Below, in pieces: positions 1 to 5,947 of a stretch of 8,172 bases of DNA (within the stretch, counting starts at the first letter, position 1; every line of letters starts with the position of its first letter). Made by a program: the position numbers and the translations under genes. Source of the DNA: Arcobacter sp. (GTDB lineage: Bacteria > Campylobacterota > Campylobacteria > Campylobacterales > Arcobacteraceae); NCBI GenBank assembly GCA_016744485.1, contig JADGEG010000008.1, positions 1 through 8,172 on the forward strand. The letters are read 5' to 3'. The notes below the pieces were generated by a model, which was given only the letters and a program-made list of their open reading frames with translations, had not been told where the DNA came from and searched no databases.

Positions 1-1
1 A

Positions 2-1015
2 GACAGGTGTGAATTTTTCGATATATCTTATTATCATAATTTAGAAGATATGAGGAAACAACTTCCAGTAAATCTTAAAAATATAGCTTTTTTAGGTGAA
101 GAAATTATACGATTTCAAGACTATGGGTTTAAAAGTTTAAATGATCAAAAGATTATTAATAATATTCATTATCATAGATGTTTTAAAAGTGAATATGAAG
201 TGGAATGTATGAGAAAAGCTAATCAAATAGCTAGTATTGCACATAATGCTGCTAAAAAAGCATTTTTAAATGGAAAATCTGAATTACAAACACATTTAGC
301 TTATTTAGAAGCTATTTCATATAGAGAAAATGAAGTTCCTTATGAAAATATCGTTGCTTTTGATGAAAGTTCTTCAATTTTACATTATATTGATTATAAA
401 AAAGAATCTTTTAATGCAAAATCTTTTCTGCTTGATGCAGGTGCTTCTTATAATGGTTATCATGCTGATATTACTAGAACTTTTGCAAAAAAAGAACATA
501 CATCTTTTCATGAATTAATAGAAGCAGTTAATAAATCAACACTTAATATTATTTCAAAAATTAAAATTGGAATGAATTATGAAGAATTACAAGAACAAAT
601 GCACTTAGATGCGTCTCAAATTATATATGATTTTAATTTTATGAATATATCTTGTGATGAAATATATGAAAAAAAATATTCAAAACTTTTTTCACCTGCT
701 GGTGTTGGTCATTATATTGGATTGCAAGTTCATGATGTAGGAAACACTCTTTTTGATGAAGATGGAATCTTGTTGGAACAATCAAAGAATCATAAATATT
801 TAAGATTAAAAAAAGATATTGAAGAGGGTAATGTTTTTACAATAGAGCCAGGAATTTATATTATTGATCAATTATTAAAACCACATTATGGAAAAAAAGA
901 ATTTAACTGGGATATTATTTCAAAATTTAGAAGCTTTGGAGGAGCAAGAATTGAAGATAGTGTTTATATAAGTAAAAATAATGTTGAAAATTTAACACGA
1001 CCTTATTTAAAGTAA
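2..1015 (+). CDS. pepQ: Xaa-Pro dipeptidase (prolidase), PepQ-type, 5'-truncated by window edge
   Basis: Metallopeptidase of family M24 expected to cleave Xaa-Pro dipeptides in the cytoplasm using two divalent metal ions. The first ATG is at 50, but the frame stays open to base 2 and the 16 extra codons (ending YYHNLED) resemble the interior of E. coli PepQ, so that ATG is internal. I estimate about 90-100 N-terminal residues are missing, judging by the 443-residue E. coli enzyme. Counting from the internal Met, the pita-bread fold is complete. The metal ligands are Asp129 (FLLDAG), Asp140 (HADITRT), His221 (GVGHYIGL), Glu267 (TIEPGIY) and Glu302 (ARIEDSV), and His228 lies in LQVHDVG. The segments YHRCFKSEYE, FLLDAGASYNGY and NNVENLTR recall gammaproteobacterial PepQ closely, as remembered without alignment. 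The next gene starts 64 bases downstream and has its own promoter, so co-transcription is not required. The family call is firm; specificity is inferred. Confidence 0.93.
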   Translation, partial: DRCEFFDISYYHNLEDMRKQLPVNLKNIAFLGEEIIRFQDYGFKSLNDQKIINNIHYHRCFKSEYEVECMRKANQIASIAHNAAKKAFLNGKSELQTHLAYLEAISYRENEVPYENIVAFDESSSILHYIDYKKESFNAKSFLLDAGASYNGYHADITRTFAKKEHTSFHELIEAVNKSTLNIISKIKIGMNYEELQEQMHLDASQIIYDFNFMNISCDEIYEKKYSKLFSPAGVGHYIGLQVHDVGNTLFDEDGILLEQSKNHKYLRLKKDIEEGNVFTIEPGIYIIDQLLKPHYGKKEFNWDIISKFRSFGGARIEDSVYISKNNVENLTRPYLK

Positions 1016-1046
1016 ATTACTATAAACATATATTTAAATTTTATTT

Positions 1047-1055
1047 TGCTAAAAT
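1047..1055 (+). promoter_or_regulatory. Extended -10 promoter of the flavoprotein gene
   Basis: TGCTAAAAT sits in a T-rich context (TTATTTTGC), an extended -10 of the kind used by the main sigma factor of Campylobacterota, where a conserved -35 is often absent. It would start transcription near 1062, about 18 bases before the GTG start and just upstream of the AAGG ribosome binding site at 1070-1073. Read by eye only. Confidence 0.5.
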
Positions 1056-1079
1056 CATAATAAATATCTAAGGTTTAAA

Positions 1080-2303
1080 GTGAAAATAGGAATCATTGGA
1101 GCGGGAGCTTCTGGCATAATGGCAGCTATACAAATAAAACGAGCAAATAAAAACATACAAATAGATTTATTTGATATTAACAAAAGTATTGGTAAAAAAA
1201 TTTTAGCTTCTGGAAATGGAAGATGTAATATATCAAATACTAATCTTAGTTCAAAAAACTATATAGGAGAAAATAAAACTTTTTGCCAGTATGCTTTAGA
1301 AAAATTTTCTTTTAAAAAATTTGAAGAATTTTGTAAAAGTATTGGATTATTACTTGATATAAAAGATACTAATAAAGTGTATCCTTTATCAAATGAAGCA
1401 AAATCTGTTGTAAGTTTACTTCAAAGTCAAGTTAATCATTTAAATATCAATGTGATTTATGAGACTAGAATTGAAAAAGTTTCTAAAGAAAACAAAAAAT
1501 TTTATTTAAAAAGTAAGACAAAAAAGTTTTTTAATTATGATAAGGTTTTAATTTCTTCAGGTTTAAGTGCGGCTCCTCAATTAAACTCAACACAAGATGC
1601 TTTAATAATTGCTAAAACATTTGGACATACTATAAACCTTACATATCCATCACTTGTTGGTTTATGTATGAATTCAAATTATCACCATAAATTAGCTGGT
1701 TTTAAAAAAGAAGTAAAACTTACTCTTTTAATAAATACAAAAATAAAAGACGAGAAACAAGGAGATCTTCTTTTTACTAAGTATGGAGTTTCTGGCTTTG
1801 CAGTTTTAGATATAAGCCAAAAAGCTTCATATTATTTATCTTTAAAAAAGCATGTGTCAATTGATATAAATTTTTTTCCAAACTTATCTAAACAAGAATT
1901 AGATAAAAAAATAAAAATTTTAATACATTCAAATGAAAATGAAAAGTTAAGTACTTTACTAGGTGGTTTAATTTCAAATAAACTGCCCTTAGTTTTGTTA
2001 CAAGAATGCAATTTGGATCTTAATATAAAAGCGAAATATATATATGAAGAAGAAATAAATAGTATTATTAATAAATTATTAGCATGGAGAGTAACTATTA
2101 TAGATACTCAAGGTTTTAAACATTCAGAAGTTAGTGGTGGAGGTATTAAAACAAGTGAAATAAATAATACAACTTATGAAAGTAAAAAATGTCAAAACCT
2201 ATATTTTACGGGTGAAGCTATAGATATAGTAGGATATAGAGGTGGCTATAATTTACATTTTGCTTGGGCTAGCGGATATACTTGTGCTAAAGCTATGGCT
2301 TAA
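1080..2303 (+). CDS. HI0933/YhiN/BaiN-type NAD(P)/FAD-dependent oxidoreductase
   Basis: Predicted cytosolic flavoprotein of 407 residues, a usual length for this family (annotated variously as HI0933-like, YhiN, BaiN or aminoacetone oxidase family). The Rossmann FAD-binding motif GAGASG begins at residue 7, and an acidic end of beta-2 follows (DLFD, 29-32). The family signature KKILASGNGRCNISNT spans 39-54. The C-terminal FAD contacts are VSGGGI (351-356), GEAID (378-382) and GYRGGYNL (385-392). The start is GTG at 1080, with AAGG (1070-1073) six bases upstream and the GxGxxG motif at the correct distance from the N-terminus. Its substrate is unknown: most members have no proven reaction, and the bile-acid role of BaiN should not be transferred. 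It converges on the antiporter gene with 44 bases between the stops, where I see no convincing hairpin terminator. Confidence 0.92.
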   Translation: MKIGIIGAGASGIMAAIQIKRANKNIQIDLFDINKSIGKKILASGNGRCNISNTNLSSKNYIGENKTFCQYALEKFSFKKFEEFCKSIGLLLDIKDTNKVYPLSNEAKSVVSLLQSQVNHLNINVIYETRIEKVSKENKKFYLKSKTKKFFNYDKVLISSGLSAAPQLNSTQDALIIAKTFGHTINLTYPSLVGLCMNSNYHHKLAGFKKEVKLTLLINTKIKDEKQGDLLFTKYGVSGFAVLDISQKASYYLSLKKHVSIDINFFPNLSKQELDKKIKILIHSNENEKLSTLLGGLISNKLPLVLLQECNLDLNIKAKYIYEEEINSIINKLLAWRVTIIDTQGFKHSEVSGGGIKTSEINNTTYESKKCQNLYFTGEAIDIVGYRGGYNLHFAWASGYTCAKAMA

Positions 2304-2347
2304 CAATTAGAAAATTTTATAATTATATCTTTTACTTTTAATATGAT

Positions 2348-3271
2348 TTATATATTTAAGCTATTTTGTATCACAAGCACAAGTACAACCATTAATACTA
2401 TTCCAGCACTTTTATTGTAAAGTTTATTCGCACTTATAAATACTAACATTAAAGATAATATCAATGCAGCTAAAATATCAAAAGAATACTCTTGAAGATT
2501 AATATTTAAAGGCTTTACAATTGAACTAACTCCTAAAACCATAGTAAAGTTTGCTACATTTGAACCAATGATATTTCCAATTGCTAAGTCAGAGTTATTA
2601 TTTAAAGCTGCTTTTACAGAAATAGTAAGTTCAGGTAAAGACGTACCAAGTGCTACTAAAAACAATCCAATAATCCACTGACTAATACCAAAATCTTTAG
2701 CAATATTTTCAGCACTACTAATTGCAAAATCAGCACCAAGAATAGTAAAACTAAAACCTAAAATAAGAAAAATAACTGTTTTTTTCCATGCAAATTTTTC
2801 CTTAATATTATTTTCTTTGGATTTTTCTACTTGGTTTGAAGAAAATAAAAACATCAAGTAAGCCAACATTAAAGATAAAAATAAAATACCATCAATAAAA
2901 TTTAATTTACCATCCATTCCCATAAGAATAAATACTAAAATTGGAAATAAAGCCCAAGCTGAATCTTTAGCAAATATATCTCTTTTAGGAACTATTTTTT
3001 TAGATATTAAAAATACTACTCCCAAAACTAAAGCTATATTAAAAATAGTACTACCTATAACATTTGCAACTGCGATATCAGGACTTCCTTGCAATGAAGC
3101 AGATATAGAAACTGCCATTTCTGGTAAGGATGTACCTAATGCTACTAATGTAGCTCCTATTATAAAAGCAGATATTTTATAATGCTTGGCTATTCTTTCA
3201 CTTTCTTGTATGATACACTCAGCACCATAAATTAATGCTACCATTGATACTATAAAAATAATAAAATCCAT
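2348..3271 (-). CDS. yrbG: Calcium/sodium antiporter, YrbG-type (CaCA superfamily)
   Basis: Inner-membrane cation exchanger of 307 residues (E. coli YrbG has 325), probably exchanging Ca2+ for Na+ or H+. Two internally homologous alpha-repeats are plain. The first has VALGTSLPEM (43-52) and IGSTIFN (72-78); the second has VALGTSLPEL (206-215) and IGSNVAN (235-241). Glu51 and Glu214, with the Ser/Asn residues of the paired motifs, are the expected ion ligands. About ten hydrophobic segments are visible, and a charged, Lys-rich loop (about 147-164) separates the halves, as expected for an inverted-repeat exchanger. The ATG lies 3 bases after the ybeY stop. Its ribosome binding site AAGGAA (3282-3287) lies inside the end of ybeY, so the two genes are almost certainly co-transcribed and translationally coupled. 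The family is certain; the ion pair is inferred. Confidence 0.93.
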   Translation of the reverse strand: MDFIIFIVSMVALIYGAECIIQESERIAKHYKISAFIIGATLVALGTSLPEMAVSISASLQGSPDIAVANVIGSTIFNIALVLGVVFLISKKIVPKRDIFAKDSAWALFPILVFILMGMDGKLNFIDGILFLSLMLAYLMFLFSSNQVEKSKENNIKEKFAWKKTVIFLILGFSFTILGADFAISSAENIAKDFGISQWIIGLFLVALGTSLPELTISVKAALNNNSDLAIGNIIGSNVANFTMVLGVSSIVKPLNINLQEYSFDILAALILSLMLVFISANKLYNKSAGIVLMVVLVLVIQNSLNI

Positions 3272-3274
3272 ATC

Positions 3275-3694
3275 TTAACTATTCCTTACTATTAAACTAT
3301 TTGGTAAGTTAAACTTTTTAATAACTTCTTCTTCTTTTTGTCTATGTTCTCCATTATCCTTCTCATGATCATACTTTAAAAGATGTAAAAAACCATGAAT
3401 AAATAGTAGGGCTAGCTCATCTTGAAAGCTATGTTTAAATTGTTTGGCTTTTTCTTGTACAAACTCACTTGATATTATAATAGCTCCTAAAGGCATATGT
3501 TTAAATTCATTATCCAAAGGAAAACTTAATACATCAGTTGATTTATCAATATTTCTATGTTTTTTATTTAATTTTTTTATTTCATTATTATTTGTAATTA
3601 TTAATTCTATATCTTTATCACTCAAGTCTTTAGCAATACTTTCTAAATACGATATATCTATTGTATCTTCTGTACGATTTTCTAAGTCAATCAA
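3275..3694 (-). CDS. ybeY: rRNA maturation endoribonuclease YbeY
   Basis: Single-strand-specific zinc endoribonuclease of the UPF0054 family, involved in 16S rRNA 3'-end maturation and 70S ribosome quality control. The metal-binding motif HGFLHLLKYDH supplies the three histidines (His109, His113 and His119 when numbered from the longest possible start, a TTG at 3719-3721). The other signature, LNKKHR followed by STDVLSFP (51-68 in the same numbering), is intact. I place the start at the TTG at 3692-3694, giving 139 residues. It has AAGG (3704-3707) nine bases upstream and yields an N-terminus MIDLENRT, typical of YbeY. The longer start adds nine residues (MLIKKRFYI), has no visible ribosome binding site, and lies next to a possible -10. 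The gene leads a two-gene unit with the antiporter. Family identity is very secure, the start moderately so. Confidence 0.93.
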   Translation of the reverse strand: MIDLENRTEDTIDISYLESIAKDLSDKDIELIITNNNEIKKLNKKHRNIDKSTDVLSFPLDNEFKHMPLGAIIISSEFVQEKAKQFKHSFQDELALLFIHGFLHLLKYDHEKDNGEHRQKEEEVIKKFNLPNSLIVRNS

Positions 3695-3703
3695 AATATA
3701 AAA

Positions 3704-3707
3704 CCTT
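3704..3707 (-). promoter_or_regulatory. Ribosome binding site that decides the ybeY start
   Basis: On the minus strand AAGG, preceded by a run of A, stands nine bases before the TTG at 3692-3694. The alternative TTG at 3719-3721 is preceded only by TTTTAGATAAAA, with no purine-rich Shine-Dalgarno core. This favours the shorter protein. Confidence 0.5.
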
Positions 3708-3721
3708 TTTTTAATGAGCAA

Positions 3722-3727
3722 TTTTAT
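3722..3727 (-). promoter_or_regulatory. Possible -10 box of ybeY-yrbG
   Basis: Minus-strand TAAAAT in the context TTTTAGATAAAAT would start transcription near 3715, giving a leader of about 20 bases to the preferred TTG at 3694 and leaving out the longer start. Other A/T-rich -10 look-alikes lie upstream in 3728-3860, so this is a tentative choice. Confidence 0.25.
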
Positions 3728-3882
3728 CTAAAAGTAACATATTTATAGTTTAATAGATAGTAGCTTTGGTTTTATTCTAATTTAATTATGAATTTGTTAT
3801 AAAAAACTAAATTAACGTTTATAAGTAGCAAGATATTGTACAAATTAGCAAAATCAAGTAGTATATACTTAGTCATAATAAA

Positions 3883-3912
3883 AAAAGGAGTGAAAATTAA
3901 CTCACTCCTTTT
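3883..3912 (-). terminator. Rho-independent terminator of the cold-shock gene
   Basis: A perfect 11-bp inverted repeat, AAAAGGAGTGA (3883-3893) and TCACTCCTTTT (3902-3912), encloses an 8-base loop. Read leftward, the stem ends in CCTTTTTTTATTA, giving a strong U-tract 24 bases beyond the csp stop. Read rightward the tail is TTTTAATATATTT, so it could be weakly bidirectional. No plus-strand gene ends nearby, so its job is to end csp transcription before ybeY. Confidence 0.85.
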
Positions 3913-3935
3913 AATATATTTCTTAGAAAAAAGAA

Positions 3936-4154
3936 CTATAAAATAGTAACATTTTCTGCTTGAGGTCCTTTTTGTCCTTCTCCTATTTCAAAAGAAACTT
4001 TTTGTCCTTCTTCAAGAGAAACTCTTCCATATCCAGTATTATTGATTTGTCTAAAGTGTACAAATACATCTTTACCACCATCATCTTGCTGAATAAATCC
4101 AAAACCTTTTTCACTGTTAAACCATTTTACCGTTCCGTTAACTTGCTCTGCCAT
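3936..4154 (-). CDS. Cold-shock domain protein, CspA family
   Basis: Single OB-fold nucleic-acid-binding protein of 72 residues that would bind single-stranded RNA/DNA and melt mRNA structure in the cytoplasm. From Met1 (MAEQVNGTVKWF), the motif GTVKWFNSEKGFGFI contains RNP1 (KGFGFI), and DVFVHF is RNP2. The rest, ending PQAENVTIL, covers the whole cold-shock domain with nothing extra. The frame stays open upstream to a GTG at 4179-4181, but I start at the ATG at 4152-4154. That ATG has AAGGA (4163-4167) eight bases upstream and gives the normal family N-terminus. The gene stands alone, with its own extended -10 promoter, a long structured leader and a strong terminator. The name alone does not show cold induction, since many Csp paralogues are constitutive or respond to stationary phase. 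Confidence 0.95.
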   Translation of the reverse strand: MAEQVNGTVKWFNSEKGFGFIQQDDGGKDVFVHFRQINNTGYGRVSLEEGQKVSFEIGEGQKGPQAENVTIL

Positions 4155-4162
4155 TATGTAAT

Positions 4163-4167
4163 TCCTT
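4163..4167 (-). promoter_or_regulatory. Ribosome binding site of the cold-shock gene
   Basis: Minus-strand AAGGA lies eight bases before the ATG at 4152-4154 and immediately after the 3' arm of the leader's 11-bp inverted repeat. It decides between this ATG and the upstream in-frame GTG at 4179-4181. The GTG lies inside the repeat arm and has no good Shine-Dalgarno site. Confidence 0.7.
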
Positions 4168-4172
4168 AAATT

Positions 4173-4237
4173 ATAATACACCTCATCACTGAAGTGGTCG
4201 AAAATAAAAAAGTGAAATACTTCTTTAGGTGTATTAT
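4173..4237 (-). repeat. Perfect 11-bp inverted repeat in the csp leader
   Basis: ATAATACACCT (4173-4183) and AGGTGTATTAT (4227-4237) are exact reverse complements 43 bases apart. A second, shorter pairing is possible inside (minus-strand GAAGT with ACTTC), so the leader RNA could form an extended stem with an asymmetric internal loop. The 3' arm ends five bases before the AAGGA ribosome binding site. It could equally be a split operator on DNA. Confidence 0.7.
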
Positions 4238-4276
4238 GCTGTAAACTTAAAAAAAGGCTAGCAATAAAAACAATCC

Positions 4277-4301
4277 AAAGATGAAAGTCACGATCATCTT
4301 T
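4277..4301 (-). repeat. Perfect 8-bp hairpin near the 5' end of the csp transcript
   Basis: AAAGATGA (4277-4284) and TCATCTTT (4294-4301) are exact reverse complements around a 9-base loop. In the predicted transcript this stem starts about four bases from the 5' end, a position where hairpins often protect an mRNA. A short T-run (GTTTTTATT) follows about seven bases later, too far and too weak for me to call a terminator. Confidence 0.6.
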
Positions 4302-4311
4302 CTGTCACATA

Positions 4312-4320
4312 ATTGTAGCA
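4312..4320 (-). promoter_or_regulatory. Extended -10 promoter of the cold-shock gene
   Basis: On the minus strand, TGCTACAAT directly follows a run of T (4320-4328), the characteristic arrangement of Campylobacterota housekeeping promoters: T-rich -16 region plus TGn extended -10. Transcription should start near 4305. It is the best-looking promoter in the window. Confidence 0.65.
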
Positions 4321-4481
4321 AAAAAAAATAATAATTGCAAACTTTGTATTAGCATATATCAAATTACACTTACAATATACAATAATTCACATTATGTAAG
4401 TAAATTTATAAGTAAAAAAATAACTAATAATAATATTATTTAAAATAAGTAATAAATCTTTTCAATCTAAATGAAATTATA
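4321..4481. other. AT-rich spacer between csp promoter and oor terminator
   Basis: With the leader and terminator on either side, this completes the gene-free stretch 4155-4539. The 161 bases are almost entirely A and T, with no open frame with a ribosome binding site and no tRNA-like fold. The only symmetry I found is a weak 6-bp pair (ACTTAC at 4368-4373 and GTAAGT at 4396-4401). The part next to 4320 probably forms the upstream region of the csp promoter. I see nothing else here. Confidence 0.5.
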
Positions 4482-4514
4482 AAATAAGCAAGATATGATA
4501 TATCTTGCTTATTT
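4482..4514 (-). terminator. Rho-independent terminator of the oor operon
   Basis: A perfect 15-bp inverted repeat, AAATAAGCAAGATAT (4482-4496) against 4500-4514, encloses a 3-base loop. It lies 25 bases beyond the oorC stop. Read leftward the stem runs into TTATTTTATAATTT, a T-rich tail. It should separate the oor operon from the cold-shock gene, which is read in the same direction. Confidence 0.8.
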
Positions 4515-4539
4515 AAATATAATATTTATAAAAGTAGTT

Positions 4540-5103
4540 TTAAGCTACTTTTTGTGCCTTTTTAGCATATTTTATTCCTAAATCAAAAGCTTTTTCATTT
4601 ATATCATGAACTTTTTTAGGTACTTTACTTAACATAGTTGATCTTAAAATTTCTGGATCAACTGTATTATTTGTCATATAATTAGCAATAGATAAAGCTA
4701 ATACACTTTGAGTAATAACATTTCCTATTTCTTCTTTTGCAATTGTAATAATTGGAATTTCATAAATAGTCCAATTTTTTTTATCTTCAGCACTTGGTTT
4801 TACTAAATTTGGTTCAATTACGATAATCCCACCTTTTTTAACACCTCTTTTAAACTGATCATAAGACACTTGTGCAACCGAAAGCATAAAGTCAATTTCA
4901 CCATCATTTGCATATGGATATAAAATATCACCGTCTTCTAAAGTAATATCAACAACAGTTGGACCTCCTCTTACTTGAGATGTATATGTTGAAGTTTTTA
5001 AACCATTTCCACCAGCATTAATCTTAGCAGCTGCAAAAATAGAACCAGCCAAAAGAACACCTTGTCCACCAACACCTGTAAATCTCATCAATGTTTTTGC
5101 CAT
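4540..5103 (-). CDS. oorC: 2-oxoglutarate:acceptor oxidoreductase, gamma subunit
   Basis: Gamma subunit (187 residues) of the four-subunit CoA-acylating 2-oxoglutarate oxidoreductase, which in this phylum usually replaces the 2-oxoglutarate dehydrogenase complex in the TCA cycle. The N-terminus carries the glycine-rich family signature TGVGGQGVLLAG (9-20), and TYTSQVRGGPT (39-49) is the second hallmark of the pyruvate/ketoisovalerate oxidoreductase catalytic (gamma) domain. The length is normal. The ATG is 10 bases after the oorB stop. The ribosome binding site AAGGAG (5110-5115) shares its first bases with that stop codon (TAAGGAG), which suggests translational coupling. It is the last gene of the operon, followed by a strong terminator. 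Among related enzymes, 2-oxoglutarate specificity is inferred from gene order and remembered similarity to Campylobacter/Helicobacter Oor. Confidence 0.93.
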   Translation of the reverse strand: MAKTLMRFTGVGGQGVLLAGSIFAAAKINAGGNGLKTSTYTSQVRGGPTVVDITLEDGDILYPYANDGEIDFMLSVAQVSYDQFKRGVKKGGIIVIEPNLVKPSAEDKKNWTIYEIPIITIAKEEIGNVITQSVLALSIANYMTNNTVDPEILRSTMLSKVPKKVHDINEKAFDLGIKYAKKAQKVA

Positions 5104-5113
5104 AGTATTCTCC

Positions 5114-5947
5114 TTAAAATTGAACCATAGTTTTATTTCTATATGCTTCTTTTACTTTTTCATATGAATCAGTATATTCATCTGCTGTAGTATCTTGTTT
5201 TAAAATTCCTGTAGGAAATAAACCTTCTTGCTCTGCATCTTCTAATTTATCAAACTTTGTTTTTGCAAGTGAAATTTTATCAATCCAGTTTAAGTTTGCC
5301 ATAGCCGTACCCATTTTATTTTTTCTACCTAAATTTACATGACAATTTGAGAAAATATCAAAAAATGAATAACCATTATGAGAAAATCCTTTTACAAAAA
5401 TACGCTCTAATTTTTTAGGATCTAGCATAGTCTCACGTGCCACAAAAGAAGCCCCTGCTCCAATAGCTAGTTTACATGCATCAAAAGTTGGATCTATATT
5501 TCCTTTTTGCATAGTAACTGTCCACATACCTTTTGGAGTTGTTGGACTTGTTTGTGAGTTAGTTAAACCATAAATGAAATTATTAATAACTATATGATTG
5601 ATATCTATATTTCTTCTACATCCATGAATTGTATGATTTCCTCCAATAGCTAAACCATCACCATCACCTGTTATACAAAACACTTTTTTATTAGGATTTG
5701 CTAATTTAATCCCAGTGGCATAAGCAATAGTTCTTCCATGTGTAGTATGAACTGTATTACAGTTAACATAAGAAGAAAATCTTCCTGAACATCCTATTCC
5801 AGAAACAACACAAATATCATCCATGTTCCATCCTAGTTTATCAATAGCTCTAATAAAAGCTTTTAATATTACACCATCACCACATCCCCAACACCATAAT
5901 GTTGGCATTTTGTTAGTTCTTAAATATTCATCATAATTAAAAGCCAT
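5114..5947 (-). CDS. oorB: 2-oxoglutarate:acceptor oxidoreductase, beta (TPP-binding) subunit
   Basis: Catalytic beta subunit of 277 residues, binding thiamine diphosphate and the proximal iron-sulfur cluster. The start LWCWGCGDG gives Cys19 and Cys22. With Cys53 (GIGCSGR) and Cys202 (FSNCHVN), this makes the four-cysteine [4Fe-4S] set expected for this subunit. The TPP/Mg site is GDGDGLAIGGNH from 94, ending in the paired Asn122-Asn123 before FIYGLTNSQTSPTT, the usual substrate/cofactor loop. The ATG overlaps the oorA stop by one base (TAATG), and its ribosome binding site AAAGGA lies inside oorA, so the two subunits should be made in step. The enzyme decarboxylates 2-oxoglutarate and yields succinyl-CoA with CoA and OorA. 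The family is certain; substrate is assigned by operon context. Confidence 0.95.
   Translation of the reverse strand: MAFNYDEYLRTNKMPTLWCWGCGDGVILKAFIRAIDKLGWNMDDICVVSGIGCSGRFSSYVNCNTVHTTHGRTIAYATGIKLANPNKKVFCITGDGDGLAIGGNHTIHGCRRNIDINHIVINNFIYGLTNSQTSPTTPKGMWTVTMQKGNIDPTFDACKLAIGAGASFVARETMLDPKKLERIFVKGFSHNGYSFFDIFSNCHVNLGRKNKMGTAMANLNWIDKISLAKTKFDKLEDAEQEGLFPTGILKQDTTADEYTDSYEKVKEAYRNKTMVQF

Larger units (their letters stand above)
4155..4305 (-). promoter_or_regulatory. Long structured 5' leader of the cold-shock mRNA
   Basis: From the predicted transcription start near 4305 to the ATG at 4154 there are about 150 untranslated bases, close to the roughly 160-base leader of E. coli cspA. 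In transcript order it holds a perfect 8-bp hairpin almost at the 5' end (4301-4277), an unpaired U-rich middle with a run of seven U, and an 11-bp stem (4237-4173) that ends just before the ribosome binding site. The stems are A/U-rich, so they should be temperature-sensitive. Thermoregulation is inferred by analogy with cspA; the repeats themselves are plain in the sequence. Confidence 0.5.

Noticed and set aside
2304..2347. Possible terminator between the convergent flavoprotein and antiporter genes
   Set aside because: Only short A/T pairings such as AAAATTTT are possible; no stem with G/C pairs followed by a T-run.
3444..3701. Plus-strand frame of 85 codons antisense to ybeY
   Set aside because: Lies opposite a firmly identified ybeY, has no ribosome binding site, and its Ser/Leu/Ile-rich product is the usual shadow of an AT-rich gene.
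3960..4169. Plus-strand frame of 69 codons antisense to the cold-shock gene
   Set aside because: Mirror frame of a clear cold-shock domain gene; no ribosome binding site or recognisable protein features.
4170..4175. TATAAT on the minus strand just before the cold-shock gene
   Set aside because: Used as a -10 it would start transcription inside the ribosome binding site; the extended -10 at 4312-4320 is a better promoter. The string is part of the leader repeat.
4155..4181. N-terminally extended cold-shock protein starting at GTG 4179-4181
   Set aside because: Adds MYYNLRNYI, atypical of the family; the GTG lies in a repeat arm without a ribosome binding site, while the ATG at 4152-4154 has a proper one.
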